DNA of 64,000 nucleotides from Paenibacillus cookii (lineage in GTDB: Bacteria > Bacillota > Bacilli > Paenibacillales > Paenibacillaceae): NCBI RefSeq assembly GCF_018333375.1, contig NZ_BORW01000005.1, positions 1 through 64,000 on the forward strand, read 5' to 3'. A program made the translations under genes and the position numbers. The notes below the pieces were generated by a model. The model worked only from the letters and a program-made list of their open reading frames with translations. It made no database searches and had not been told where the DNA came from. Positions 17,366-27,093 of the stretch are shown one piece after another (the first letter of the stretch is position 1; every line of letters starts with the position of its first letter).

Positions 17366-18796
17366 ATGAACAAATATGACGTGATTGTCGTTGGAGCCGG
17401 TCCGGCCGGCATTTTTGCCTGTTATGAATTTGCGTTGAAGGCTCCGCATTTGAAGGTGCTGTTGGTGGATAAAGGCCATGACATTTATCGGCGCAGCTGT
17501 CCGATTCTGGAGGACAAAATCAAGCTTTGCCCGCCTGCTGGAGGCCGTAAGGAGTTTGCCGGCTGCGTGCCCGCGTGTTCGATCACGGCCGGTTTCGGCG
17601 GAGCGGGCGCTTATAGCGACGGGAAATTCAACATCACGACCGAATTCGGCGGCTGGCTGACGGATTATTTGTCTCCTTCCAAGGTCATGGAGCTCATCCG
17701 TTACGTGGACGCGTTGAATCTGGAGCATGGGGCTACGACGAACATCACCGACCCGACGACCGACGTCATCCGGGGCATCGAGCAGCGCGGTTATGCCGCG
17801 GGATTGAAGCTGCTGCGGGCACAGGTGCGCCATCTCGGGACCGAACAGAACCTGGAAATTTTGAAATCGATATACGAATTTTTGAAAACCCGCGTCGATA
17901 TGATGTTCAAAGCGGAAGTCGAAGACATCGTCACGAGCAAAGACGGCGGCACGCATACGGTGCACGGCATCGTGCTGAAAAACGGGGAGACGTACGAAGC
18001 GGACCGCGTGATGATCGCGCCTGGGCGGGACGGCTCAGGCTGGCTGACTTCGATCCTGAAAAAGCGCAGGCTGAAAATGTACAACAATCAGGTCGATGTC
18101 GGCGTCCGCGTCGAAACGTCCGATGTGGTCATGCGGGAGATCAACGAGCATCTATATGAAGGAAAGTTCATCTTTAACACGTCGGTAGGAACAAGGGTCA
18201 GAACGTTCTGCAGCAACCCTTCGGGGCATGTCGTGGTGGAAAACCACACGGGGGCGATGGCGGCCAACGGCCATTCCTTCAAAGACCCGGCGCTGGGGTC
18301 GAGCAATACGAACTTCGCTTTGCTCGTCTCGCATAAGTTTACGGAGCCGTTCGACAAGCCGAACGAATACGCGCGGGAAATTTGCAAACGGGCCAACGAT
18401 TTGTCGGGCGGCGGGATCATCGTTCAGAAATACGGGGACATTCTGCGCGGCAGACGTTCCACGGAAGCGCGGATCCGCGAAGGGTTCCTGGAGCCGACGC
18501 TGAAGGAAGCGGTGCCGGGGGATTTGGGGCTTGTCCTTCCGTACAATACGATGAAAAGTTTAATCGAAATGATGCAGGCGCTCGATCAGGTGACGCCGGG
18601 GATCGCTTCCGAGCATACGCTGTTTTACGGCGTGGAGGCGAAGTTTTATTCGGCCCGGCCGAAGCTGTCGGAAACGCTGGAAACGGAAATCAGCGGGCTG
18701 TATTGCGGGGGCGACGGCGCGGGCATTACCCGCGGTCTGGCCCAGGCGGGAGCCGCCGGCGTGTGGATTGCGCGCAGCATCGTGGATTCGCTGTAA
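17366..18796 (+). CDS. FAD-dependent oxidoreductase, COG2509-like
   Basis: A 476-aa flavoprotein. An N-terminal Rossmann motif GAGPAG (11-16) comes directly after the first strand, and a C-terminal FAD motif CGGDGAGITRGLAQAG lies near the end. A cysteine-bearing block (RRSCPILEDKIKLCPP, GCVPACSITAGFGGAGAYSDGK) is characteristic of the uncharacterised FAD-dependent dehydrogenase group. Length is normal for that group. The start follows CCAGGAGG. It sits under a guanine-type riboswitch, so expression should fall when guanine is plentiful. That hints at a role in purine or purine-derived cofactor metabolism, but the reaction is unknown. Confidence 0.82.
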   Translation: MNKYDVIVVGAGPAGIFACYEFALKAPHLKVLLVDKGHDIYRRSCPILEDKIKLCPPAGGRKEFAGCVPACSITAGFGGAGAYSDGKFNITTEFGGWLTDYLSPSKVMELIRYVDALNLEHGATTNITDPTTDVIRGIEQRGYAAGLKLLRAQVRHLGTEQNLEILKSIYEFLKTRVDMMFKAEVEDIVTSKDGGTHTVHGIVLKNGETYEADRVMIAPGRDGSGWLTSILKKRRLKMYNNQVDVGVRVETSDVVMREINEHLYEGKFIFNTSVGTRVRTFCSNPSGHVVVENHTGAMAANGHSFKDPALGSSNTNFALLVSHKFTEPFDKPNEYAREICKRANDLSGGGIIVQKYGDILRGRRSTEARIREGFLEPTLKEAVPGDLGLVLPYNTMKSLIEMMQALDQVTPGIASEHTLFYGVEAKFYSARPKLSETLETEISGLYCGGDGAGITRGLAQAGAAGVWIARSIVDSL

Positions 18797-18888
18797 GCAT
18801 GCATATGCATAAGGTGTTCCGGAACATGGCCGACGGCGTGACAGACGTGAGCCGGACGCGAACATCGTTTTTTTGCAAAGGTTATTTA

Positions 18889-18930
18889 AAGGTATGCCTT
18901 TTCCGATTTTCGGAGGGGCGTACCTTTTTT
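18889..18930 (+). terminator. terminator of the FAD oxidoreductase transcript
   Basis: AAGGTATGCC pairs with GGCGTACCTT (one G-T pair) around a loop that can form an inner TCCGA/TCGGA helix, then T6. It separates the riboswitch-controlled gene from the MATE gene. Confidence 0.75.
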
Positions 18931-19023
18931 GTACCCCGATTGGTTAAAAAATGTATTAGAAACAAACCGTGAAGAAAATGAAAGGGAACGCATTTTTTAA
19001 AAAATAATTTCCTGGCTTCTATA

Positions 19024-19052
19024 TTGATAAATAATAAACGATACAATATAAT
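19024..19052 (+). promoter_or_regulatory. promoter of the MATE gene
   Basis: TTGATA (19024-19029), exactly 17 nt, then TATAAT (19047-19052): a near-consensus sigma-A promoter. Transcription should start near 19059, so translation from the ATG at 19110 has a leader of about 50 nt. This excludes an in-frame GTG at 19059. Confidence 0.8.
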
Positions 19053-19109
19053 GTCTAAGTGGATTTCAAACCAATGAATTATTTGTCTAATAAAAGGAGA
19101 TGTTGTCAT

Positions 19110-20540
19110 ATGAGTTCCTCACAGCAGGCCGCCGGGCATGCGGATGATATCCGAAGGCCTGAAGGCGCGCCCCCATTGAATGCTCAAGCGCAACCTGGCG
19201 TCTACCGCGCCATGATTGCTTTTCTGATTCCGCTCATCTTAAGCAACGCGCTGCAGTCCGTCGGTCAGCTGGCCGGCACGATCGTCGTCGGTCGCTGGAT
19301 CGGCGTGGATGCGCTCGCGGCCATATCGGCCTTTTTCCCGCTGTTCTTCCTGCTGGTTTCGTTCGTGATCGGAATCGGCTCCGGGAGCGCGATCCTGATC
19401 GGTCAGGCTTACGGCGCCGGAAATATGGAAAAGTTAAAGACGATCGTCGGCACGACCATGACCTTCACGTTCCTGCTTGGCATCGTGCTTGCCATCGTCG
19501 GCGGCATTTTTACGGAGGATATTTTGCGCATGGTCGGCACGCCGGCCAACATTATGGACGTCACGATCCATTACGCGCGCATTATGTTCTGGAGCTTGCC
19601 GGTCATGTTCCTGTACATGGTTTATACGACGTTTATGCGCGGAACGGGCGACTCCAAGACGCCGTTTTATTCCTTGATCGTCAGCACCGTGCTGAACCTG
19701 GCTTTCCTGCCGGTTCTTATCTTCGGGTGGCTGGGTTTGCCGAAGCTGGGCATTTACGGCGCGGCGTACGCTAACGTGATTTCGACCGTCATTACGTTCG
19801 TCCTGCTGCTTTGGTACACGTATTGGAAGAAAAGCCCTCTTCGTTTGGACGCTTCCGTACGCAAGCATCTGGGCATGAACAAAGACATGCTGAAGCTGCT
19901 GCTCCGTTTGGGCATCCCGTCCAGCGTCAGCATGATCCTCGTGTCCTTGTCCGAAATCGCGGTCATCGTGTTCGTCAACCGTTTCGGCTCCAATGCCACC
20001 GCGGCATACGGATCGGTGAACCAGGTCGTGAGCTACGTCCAGATGCCGGCGATCAGCCTCGGGATGACGGTGTCGGTTCTGGCGGCGCAGTCGATCGGCG
20101 CGAAACAGAACGATCGCTTGAAAGAGGTCATCCGCGCGGGAATCGTGCTGAACTATATTATCGGCGTGGCGCTGATGATCCCGATTTACATTTTTTCGAA
20201 AAACATTTTGTCCTGGTTCATCACGAGCCCGGAAACGCTGAATATCGCCCATGAGCTGCTTGTCATTACGTTGTGGAGTTACCTCATTTTCGGTCACGTG
20301 CAGATCGTCGCGGCGACCATGCGCGCAAGCGGCGTCGTATTATGGCCGATGATTTTCAGCGTCATTTCCATCTGGTGCGTCGAGGTGCCTGTCGCATACG
20401 TGCTGTCGTACCATACGAGCCTTGGCATTCGCGGCATTTGGCTCGGCTATCCGGCGGCATTTATCGTCAGCATGATTTTGGTCTATTCGTATTACTGGTT
20501 GTCGTGGAAAAAGAAACAGATTACCAGTCTCGTGCAATAA
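19110..20540 (+). CDS. MATE-family multidrug/toxin exporter
   Basis: A 476-aa polytopic membrane protein with about 12 hydrophobic segments. It has typical NorM/DinF-type features: an early LSNALQSVGQLAGTIVVGRW segment, GSGSAILIGQAYGAGN, and the second-half counterpart with AAQSIGAKQNDRLKEVI. It would exchange cationic compounds for Na+ or H+ across the cytoplasmic membrane. The start follows AAAGGAGA, and the promoter at 19024-19052 fixes it. It is transcribed alone. Nearness to the purine-riboswitch gene is suggestive, but a terminator and its own promoter separate them. Confidence 0.9.
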   Translation: MSSSQQAAGHADDIRRPEGAPPLNAQAQPGVYRAMIAFLIPLILSNALQSVGQLAGTIVVGRWIGVDALAAISAFFPLFFLLVSFVIGIGSGSAILIGQAYGAGNMEKLKTIVGTTMTFTFLLGIVLAIVGGIFTEDILRMVGTPANIMDVTIHYARIMFWSLPVMFLYMVYTTFMRGTGDSKTPFYSLIVSTVLNLAFLPVLIFGWLGLPKLGIYGAAYANVISTVITFVLLLWYTYWKKSPLRLDASVRKHLGMNKDMLKLLLRLGIPSSVSMILVSLSEIAVIVFVNRFGSNATAAYGSVNQVVSYVQMPAISLGMTVSVLAAQSIGAKQNDRLKEVIRAGIVLNYIIGVALMIPIYIFSKNILSWFITSPETLNIAHELLVITLWSYLIFGHVQIVAATMRASGVVLWPMIFSVISIWCVEVPVAYVLSYHTSLGIRGIWLGYPAAFIVSMILVYSYYWLSWKKKQITSLVQ

Positions 20541-20587
20541 GTCAGCTATTAAATCCAAGGGCGTCTCTCGTCTGAACGCGACAAAAA

Positions 20588-20637
20588 AGCAGCCTGCGCA
20601 AGTAGCCTTAAAGGGCACAAGCGCAGCTGCTTTTTTT
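20588..20637. terminator. bidirectional terminator between MATE and solute-binding protein genes
   Basis: AGCAGCCTGCGC pairs with GCGCAGCTGCT with a single bulge, flanked by A6 and T7. It serves the convergent rightward MATE gene and the leftward binding-protein gene. Confidence 0.85.
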
Positions 20638-20661
20638 CTTTTGTTTTGTTTTCTTTGGACG

Positions 20662-22296
20662 TCAACCGTTGTTCTTGTATCGTTCGTAAGCCTGGTTGTA
20701 AATCTCCATATATTCGTCCACGCCCATCTTCCGAACCGTGTCGACGTATTTATCCCACTCGGACATCGGCACGGCGCCGGTAATGAACTTCGCTTCCATC
20801 TCGCCGATGTAGGTCTCGATGTCGGACCCGACGGTGGAGCGGAAATCCGTCTCTTCTTCCGTGTAGTTGAAGGCGTTCCAGATCTCCGGGATGCGGTGCG
20901 GCTCTGCTTTCTTGCCGACGGCGATGGATTCCGGAAGGGACTCTGAGCCTTTGAAATATTTTTCCTGCACGTAACCCGGATAACTGCCGCCGAGCCATGT
21001 AATATATTTGGCCAACGCCTGATCCATTGTCAGCCCGTCCGGATTGTTCGTGATCTCCTCGACGTATTCCAGCTTGCCGTCCGCCGCCTTGCGGTACGTC
21101 TGCCCTTCGATGCCCATGAAATAGAAGGTCGCCCCTTCGTCGCCGTAAAAATGGTCGATCCAGCGCACCGTCGCTTCGGGATGCTTGTTCTTGTCGGTGA
21201 TGACGAAGGCGCCGGGCCAGACGGCGGGCACTTTGATGTGCGAGTACATCTGATCGCCGTGCGGTCCTTTCAGCGCGCCCAGACCGGTATACCCGTCCTG
21301 GTTCATCTGGGTTTTCGGGTTCGGGTTGATCGTGGCACCCAAAACGCCTTCCTGCCCCTTGGCATACAGCGCGGCCGTCTTGATCGTGAAAATTTCCGGA
21401 TCGATCAATCCTTCGGCATACAACCTGCGCACATAATCGATGACCTCTTTATATTTGGGATCGATGCGGAAGAAGCGGAGCTTGCCCGTCGCAGGATCGA
21501 CGTCGACGAATTTGTGCCCGAGGCCGCGGTCGCCGAATCCCCAAGCGCCGCGCAGCTGCTCGATCAGCGGGTTGATGCCTTCCCCCGCGTAAGGAATTTC
21601 ATCGGCTTTACCGTTGCTGTTCAAGTCGGTTTCTTTCACTTTCTTCAAATACTGGTAAAATTCCTCGGTGGTCTCCGGCTCCTTCATATTCAGCTTGTCG
21701 AGCCATTCCTGCTTCACCCAGAGCGGGGTGCCGATCAGCATCGGCAGGAAGTCCGGGCTGTAGAGGGAAGGGAACGAATAAATGTTGCCGTCGGGCATCG
21801 TCAACCCTCGTTTCAAGTCCGGATATGTTTCGAGGAGCTTTTTGAAATTGGGCGCGTATTGATCGATGAGATCGTTCAGCTTGACGAAGGTCCCTTGCGC
21901 CCCGTATTTCATCAGATCGGATGCGGGAACCCGGGCCGAGTAGAATGCATCCGGATAATCGCCGCCGGCTAAAGCCAGATTGCGCTTCTCGGTCAAATTC
22001 TCGAAGGGCACGAGCTGGAACGTCACGTTAATGTTCGTCATCTTTGCGTATTCCTTCCAGACGAGCGTTTCTTCGAACTTGTTGCCGTTGGTCGGCGCTT
22101 TGCCCGTAAAGAACGTCAGCGAAATCGGTTCCTTAACGATCGGCATTCCGGTTGCGTTCACATTCGCCCCCGCTTCCTTGCCCGGTTTCGGATCGGCTTT
22201 CCCTTCCTCTCCGCTTCCCCCGTTGCTGCAGGCCGACAGCAAGCCGACGGCCAAGGCCAAGGCCAGTGCTGCAGCGGTCCATCTCTTTTTGCGCAT
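20662..22296 (-). CDS. sugar ABC transporter substrate-binding lipoprotein (LplA-like)
   Basis: A 544-aa protein with a lipoprotein signal (LALAVGLLSAC, cysteine about residue 23) and a long acidic/glycine linker. It resembles the large family 1 extracellular binding proteins that pair with LplB/LplC permeases in Paenibacillus. It would capture an oligosaccharide outside the membrane; the sugar is not readable. The start follows GAGGAGGC. It is last in the operon after the two permeases, with an 80-nt gap. No ATPase gene is nearby, so a shared MsmX-type ATPase is expected. Confidence 0.88.
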   Translation of the reverse strand: MRKKRWTAAALALALAVGLLSACSNGGSGEEGKADPKPGKEAGANVNATGMPIVKEPISLTFFTGKAPTNGNKFEETLVWKEYAKMTNINVTFQLVPFENLTEKRNLALAGGDYPDAFYSARVPASDLMKYGAQGTFVKLNDLIDQYAPNFKKLLETYPDLKRGLTMPDGNIYSFPSLYSPDFLPMLIGTPLWVKQEWLDKLNMKEPETTEEFYQYLKKVKETDLNSNGKADEIPYAGEGINPLIEQLRGAWGFGDRGLGHKFVDVDPATGKLRFFRIDPKYKEVIDYVRRLYAEGLIDPEIFTIKTAALYAKGQEGVLGATINPNPKTQMNQDGYTGLGALKGPHGDQMYSHIKVPAVWPGAFVITDKNKHPEATVRWIDHFYGDEGATFYFMGIEGQTYRKAADGKLEYVEEITNNPDGLTMDQALAKYITWLGGSYPGYVQEKYFKGSESLPESIAVGKKAEPHRIPEIWNAFNYTEEETDFRSTVGSDIETYIGEMEAKFITGAVPMSEWDKYVDTVRKMGVDEYMEIYNQAYERYKNNG

Positions 22297-22376
22297 AACA
22301 TATGCCTCCTCATGAATTGGTTTTATATATCGCCTAATGAGTGTCAGTCAACTGAGAAGCCTTCGGGACGCTTGCG

Positions 22377-23261
22377 CTATCCTTTGACCGCCCCGATCAT
22401 GACGCCTTTGGCGAAATATTTTTGCAGGAACGGATATAGCAGAAGCACCGGCAGATTGGCCACGATAACGACGGCGTATTTGATGGCTTCGCTTTGCATG
22501 ACGGTTTCGGCCAGCACGTTGTCGCCGACGCCTTGCATCTCCTGCATCTGCCCCTGGATCAGGATTTCCCGCAAGATGAGCTGCAGCGGGTATTTCTCGC
22601 GGTCGGTCAAGTACATCAGCGCGCTGAAATAGGCGTTCCAGTGGCCGACGCTATAGAACAAAATCATGACCGCGATGATCGGCATCGACAGGGGCAGCAC
22701 GATCCGGACCAGCGTTCCGATATTGGAGCAGCCGTCCATGGCCGCGGCCTCCTGCATCTCCTGCGGGATGAAGTTCTGGAAAAACGTCCGCATGATCAGG
22801 ACGTTGTAAACGGATATTGCGCCGGGCAGGATCAGGGCCCACATCGAGTTTAGCATCCCGAGGTCTTTGATCAGCAGGTACGTCGGCACCATGCCGCCGC
22901 TGAAAAACATCGTCAGCACCATCATCCCGGAGATGACATTGCGGCCGTACAGGTCTTTGCGGGACAGTGGATACGCCGCCGCGATCGACAACAGCAAATT
23001 GATGGCCGTCCCGATCACCGTGTACAGCAGCGTGTTCGCATAACCGGTCAAAATTTCGGCGTTTTGAAAAATTTTTTTGTACCCGATCCAGGTCATGTCT
23101 TTGGGCCAAAGCCAAACTTCGCCGCGCATGACCGCCCCGGGGCTGCTGAATGACGCGACGAGCACGAAAATGAGCGGGTACAGCACGATGACGCAAATAA
23201 GCGCCAGAAGGGCGTATACGACCCAGCCGAACAGCTTGTCGCCTAAACTTTGATTAACCAT
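22377..23261 (-). CDS. sugar ABC permease, LplC/YtcP type
   Basis: A 294-aa inner-membrane permease with about six membrane spans. The EAA-type loop reads EMQEAAAMDGCSNIGTLVRIVLP, where the ATPase docks. The C-terminus LQKYFAKGVMIGAVKG is typical of the CarB/LplC group. The start region (MVNQSLGDKLFGW) follows a GGAGGAGC site. It lies 15 nt downstream of the partner permease gene and pairs with the lipoprotein encoded next. Confidence 0.92.
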   Translation of the reverse strand: MVNQSLGDKLFGWVVYALLALICVIVLYPLIFVLVASFSSPGAVMRGEVWLWPKDMTWIGYKKIFQNAEILTGYANTLLYTVIGTAINLLLSIAAAYPLSRKDLYGRNVISGMMVLTMFFSGGMVPTYLLIKDLGMLNSMWALILPGAISVYNVLIMRTFFQNFIPQEMQEAAAMDGCSNIGTLVRIVLPLSMPIIAVMILFYSVGHWNAYFSALMYLTDREKYPLQLILREILIQGQMQEMQGVGDNVLAETVMQSEAIKYAVVIVANLPVLLLYPFLQKYFAKGVMIGAVKG

Positions 23262-23276
23262 GCAAATCAGCTCCTC

Positions 23277-24176
23277 CTACCATAAGCTGGTGTCGTTCAT
23301 CTTTCGGGCGACGCGATTGACGACGATCAGAAGAATGAAATTGATGACGTTGTTGAACAGTCCGACGGCCGCCGAATAGCTGTATTGCCCGTCGACGATC
23401 CCTTTGCGGTACACATGCGTCGAGATGACGTCCGAGGCCGTCATATTAAGCGAATTTTGCATCAGGTATACCTTCTCGAAGCCGACGCTCAGGAGCGAGC
23501 CCATGTTCAGAATAAGCAGGATGGTAATCGTCGGCATGATGCCGGGCAAGTTGATATGCCATATTCGCTGCCAACGGCTGGCGCCGTCGACCCGGGCGGC
23601 CTCGTGAAGCTGCGGGTCGATAGCGGTCAGGGCGGCGAGATAAATGATGGAACTCCAGCCCATCTGCTGCCAGACGCCCGACAGCACGTACACGCTCTTG
23701 AACCAGCTCGGCTCCGTCATGAAGCGGATCGGTTCGCCCCCAAGCCAGGTGATGACGAGATTGACCAGCCCCGATTCCGGCGAGAGAAAAATCAGGAGCA
23801 AGCCGACCAGGACGACGGTCGATAAAAAATGCGGCGCGTACGTTACCGTCTGAACGAACCGGCTGAACTTGCGCGAACGCACCTCGTTAATGAGGAGCGC
23901 GAGCAGAATCGGCGCCGGGAAACCCACGAGAAGCTGATACAAGCCGATCCCCAGCGTATTTTTAATGAGCCGCCAAAAATAGTAGCTTTCGAAAAACCTT
24001 TCGAAATGGTGCAACCCGACCCAGGGGCTTCCCCAGATGCCCTTCGTGGCGATAAAGTTTTTGAAGGCGATCTGCACGCCGTACATGGGGACGTATTCGA
24101 AAACGATAAAAAAGGCGACGACCGGCAGCAGCAGCACGTACAGATCCCAATTTCTGCGAATTTGTCTTTTCAACAT
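23277..24176 (-). CDS. sugar ABC permease, LplB type
   Basis: A 299-aa permease with six membrane spans and the EAA loop LHEAARVDGASRWQRIWHINLPG. The start MLKRQIRRNWDLYVLLLPVVAFF is typical of LplB proteins. It is first gene of the leftward transport operon. The upstream region carries a TATACT element without a good -35 and a tandem 9-bp repeat, consistent with activation by the divergent AraC protein. Confidence 0.92.
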   Translation of the reverse strand: MLKRQIRRNWDLYVLLLPVVAFFIVFEYVPMYGVQIAFKNFIATKGIWGSPWVGLHHFERFFESYYFWRLIKNTLGIGLYQLLVGFPAPILLALLINEVRSRKFSRFVQTVTYAPHFLSTVVLVGLLLIFLSPESGLVNLVITWLGGEPIRFMTEPSWFKSVYVLSGVWQQMGWSSIIYLAALTAIDPQLHEAARVDGASRWQRIWHINLPGIMPTITILLILNMGSLLSVGFEKVYLMQNSLNMTASDVISTHVYRKGIVDGQYSYSAAVGLFNNVINFILLIVVNRVARKMNDTSLW

Positions 24177-24204
24177 ATCACCTCGCTTTGAACGTTCGTT
24201 TAGG

Positions 24205-24255
24205 AGTATAGCAGCGACAGGGACGGGGCGGTATTGACACTTCTTTCACTTCTTT
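24205..24255 (-). promoter_or_regulatory. candidate AraC-activated promoter of the transport operon
   Basis: Read on the minus strand, TATACT lies at 24210-24205 with no consensus -35. Two perfect tandem copies of AAAGAAGTG lie at 24255-24238, just upstream of the -35 position. AraC-family activators often bind direct repeats there when the -35 is poor. Confidence 0.45.
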
Positions 24256-24299
24256 GCGCCGAATTGGCCGACATAAAGAAAAGATAAGGATCTAAAAAA

Positions 24300-24747
24300 A
24301 TGCAGGGATTGCCCGATCCTCCGGCATGGGCGGCGCCCGGAGGCTGCGAAGCGAACAAAAAAGAGACCCAAGTCCACGCGGCTTTCCAAGCTTCCGCGGC
24401 AGATCAGGTCTCTCCAAGGCTCCACCCTGTCTATTTACTTATTGGTATCAAGATAAGGGACAACTGTTAATCCTGTTCAAACAAAAGGTTAACGCCACAT
24501 TAATTCTAAACCCGTTCCTCCGCCGGTCCGCCCCGAGAGCGATCTGCACGGATCAAAACAAAGGTTTGCGAGAACGATGATAAAAGCCTGCCGACTGTTT
24601 TCCAAACGGTAGGAAAAATGAACTTTCCCGGAGAATTATAGAACGTGACTGGAGGAGGTTTCGAATCCACTTCAAGTTTAGGGGAAGCCATGTTTATAGG
24701 CCTGTTCAAGGTTTGGGGTAGTTAGATGGAGAAGGGAGCAAGCATGA
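24300..24747. other. intergenic stretch with two stable hairpins
   Basis: CCTCCGG/CCGGAGG (24318-24343) and a nested element, AGAGACC/GGTCTCT (24362-24413) enclosing CGCGG/CCGCG (377-381 and 394-398 of the same kilobase), can form stable stems. No T-run follows either. No gene is seen; the AraC promoter should lie in the second half but I could not place it. Confidence 0.4.
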
Positions 24748-27000
24748 TTGAAATGGCCGATCGTAAACCGCAAAACGCTAGGGTTTCAGATGTTTGCCAT
24801 TTTTCTGTGCATCATCCTGTTGTTTTCCGTTTTTAACGTGCTTAGCATTTTTTTGTTCAACCGGGGAGTGCAGCGCGAGGTGATCCAGTACAACCGCCTG
24901 ATGTTGAACAATACGGCCGACCTGTACCGCGCCCATTTCGAGCGCATCCGGACGATGCTGTTCGAAACGTACCGGAACGCACATGTCGTGGCTTTTGACA
25001 GGCAGCTGGGGAAGACGGGGGAAGGGCCGCAACCGTTGATGGCTTCGGAAGTTCTGAAGGCGGTTCGCGCCGAGGCGTTTAATTCGATGAATTATCTGAA
25101 TAACTTGCTCATCTATTACGAGCGCGGATCCCTGATCGTCGACAAGGAGGGCACGGTCGACGCGGAAATGATGTTTTCCCGTTTCTACGTAAGCAGCCGT
25201 TATCCGTTCGCTTATTGGCGGGATCAAACGAATCGGGCCGACAATTACGTTCTGCACCCGAACGACGCGTTCACGATCAACGACCTGAACGTGTCCTACA
25301 CCGCGCAGCTGATCCCGTTTTCGTTCCGGATGCCGTCGTCGGATTATGTCGTGATCGCGCTGCTGGACGCCCGAACGATGTATCAGACGTTTTTCGGGGA
25401 AACCGGCGACCGGCTGTTCATGATCGTCTCCGATGACGGGACGCTCATGTACAGCTCCTCCGGCGAGCTGTCCGCGATGGACATGCCCGCATTCGAAGGC
25501 GGCCGGGACTATGCGCTGTCGGAAGACCGCTATTATTTTGCGAAGAAAGACCCGGCGTCCGGATTGACCTACGTTACGGCCGTACCTTCCGCGGATATTG
25601 CGTCGAGAGTACGGAACGCCAGCCTGTCGCTCCTTGTCGTCTTCGCCGTGTCCGTCGTCATCTGCGTGATGGCTTCGCTGTATTTCGGCCGCAAGATCAA
25701 CCGTCCGGTGAAGCAAATGGTTGCATCGCTCATGCGGCGGGATCCGGTCAAAGTGCCAAGCGCGATCCAGGAGTTCGATCTGATCCAGCGAAATATCGGC
25801 GAGCTCATGAAGGAGAAGGAGGCCATTCGCAAGGAACTGCTGGGGAAGCGGACGCTCCTGACCAGCTTCGGTTACATCAACAAATTGAAGGCGATTACAT
25901 CCGACATCAATGAATGGAACGATATCGCCGGAATCGACGAGCCGTTCGTCCTGGTGCTGTGCCAGCTCCATTTCAAATCGAAAACCGTCTCCGCCAGCCA
26001 GCTCCGGACCGACCGGATGGCGTATTATGTCCGGGAATATATCCATATCTTCCTATCGGAGCGAATGCCTTCGTCGCATACGTTTCAAATCGAGAACAAT
26101 CAGATTCTGTCGCTGATCCGGAGCGAGGAAACACGGGAGACGCTGGATGAGACGTTGGAGACGCTCAAATCGATCCTCGACCGCGACAAGGCTTACCTGC
26201 TCGCGACGATCGCGGTCAGCTCCGTCCATGATAGTTCCGCGCAGTTCAACGACGCCTATCGCGAGGTACTCCGGATGGCCCGGCAGGCGAGGCCCTTGGA
26301 CGAAAGCCAGGTGCTGCGCGTTCATCGCGCCGTGCCGGAGCTGCTCCTGCTGACGGTGCCGCAGGAACAGGAATTGTACGCAAATTTGCAGGCCGGAAAC
26401 CGCAATTACTGCATCTCGTTCATGGAACGCATGCTGGACCGGATGGACAAGAAAGGGGCCGGCGTTCAGCAGCTCCGTGAGCTTGCAGGGGGCGTCATCG
26501 CCAGAGTCGCGAAAATACTGGAGCCTTACGGCTCGGACGCCGACGCCTCGATGCGTCTGCGTTATGTCGAGCATGTAGGCGAATGCTTTACGCTCGACCA
26601 GTTCAAGCAGATGTTCGCGCAGTTGTTCACCGATGCGGCTGCGGTCGTCCAAGCGAATAAGGAGAAGCAGGATCCGACCGTCTCGCTTGTCATGGAGATG
26701 ATCGAGAACCGGTACGCCGACGATCTTTCGCTTGATTTGCTGGCCGACAGGTTGAACTTGTCCGCAGCCTACCTGTCGGTTTATATCAAGGAGAAGACGG
26801 GCGCCAATTTCAGCGATCATCTCAACGCGGTCCGGATCCGCAAGGCCAAGGAGCTGCTGGCGGGCACCGAGCTGAGCGTGCAGGAGATCAGCGCCCGCAT
26901 CGGGTATCGCAACGTGACATCCTTCAACCGGATGTTCAAAAAAATAACCGGCATTCCGCCGGGCGAGTACCGGAAAAGCCAATGGCTCAAAGCTGAATAG
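24748..27000 (+). CDS. membrane sensor AraC-family regulator
   Basis: A 750-aa protein. TM1 lies at about 14-36, an extracellular sensor region (dCache-like) at 40-290, and TM2 at about 291-313. A HAMP-like linker and helical middle follow. A C-terminal AraC DNA-binding domain of about 100 residues has both HTH units (LSLDLLADRLNLSAAYLSVY; VQEISARIGYRNVTSFNRMF). The start is TTG, placed 9 nt after GGGAG; the nearby ATG at 24744 is in another frame. It likely senses a sugar or a loaded binding protein outside the cell and activates the divergent transport operon. Confidence 0.88.
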   Translation: MKWPIVNRKTLGFQMFAIFLCIILLFSVFNVLSIFLFNRGVQREVIQYNRLMLNNTADLYRAHFERIRTMLFETYRNAHVVAFDRQLGKTGEGPQPLMASEVLKAVRAEAFNSMNYLNNLLIYYERGSLIVDKEGTVDAEMMFSRFYVSSRYPFAYWRDQTNRADNYVLHPNDAFTINDLNVSYTAQLIPFSFRMPSSDYVVIALLDARTMYQTFFGETGDRLFMIVSDDGTLMYSSSGELSAMDMPAFEGGRDYALSEDRYYFAKKDPASGLTYVTAVPSADIASRVRNASLSLLVVFAVSVVICVMASLYFGRKINRPVKQMVASLMRRDPVKVPSAIQEFDLIQRNIGELMKEKEAIRKELLGKRTLLTSFGYINKLKAITSDINEWNDIAGIDEPFVLVLCQLHFKSKTVSASQLRTDRMAYYVREYIHIFLSERMPSSHTFQIENNQILSLIRSEETRETLDETLETLKSILDRDKAYLLATIAVSSVHDSSAQFNDAYREVLRMARQARPLDESQVLRVHRAVPELLLLTVPQEQELYANLQAGNRNYCISFMERMLDRMDKKGAGVQQLRELAGGVIARVAKILEPYGSDADASMRLRYVEHVGECFTLDQFKQMFAQLFTDAAAVVQANKEKQDPTVSLVMEMIENRYADDLSLDLLADRLNLSAAYLSVYIKEKTGANFSDHLNAVRIRKAKELLAGTELSVQEISARIGYRNVTSFNRMFKKITGIPPGEYRKSQWLKAE

Positions 27001-27093
27001 GAGCCTTTCGCAAAAAAGGCGACCTTGGCATAGGATCGCCTGAAATGATCCGCCCTTGGGTTTGAAGCAGAAATACTGCAAGATCGCAGAAGC

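Noticed and set aside
18797-19023. Second riboswitch before the MATE gene
   Set aside because: No aptamer landmarks were found between the terminator at 18889-18930 and the promoter at 19024; control by purines through its own leader is not supported.
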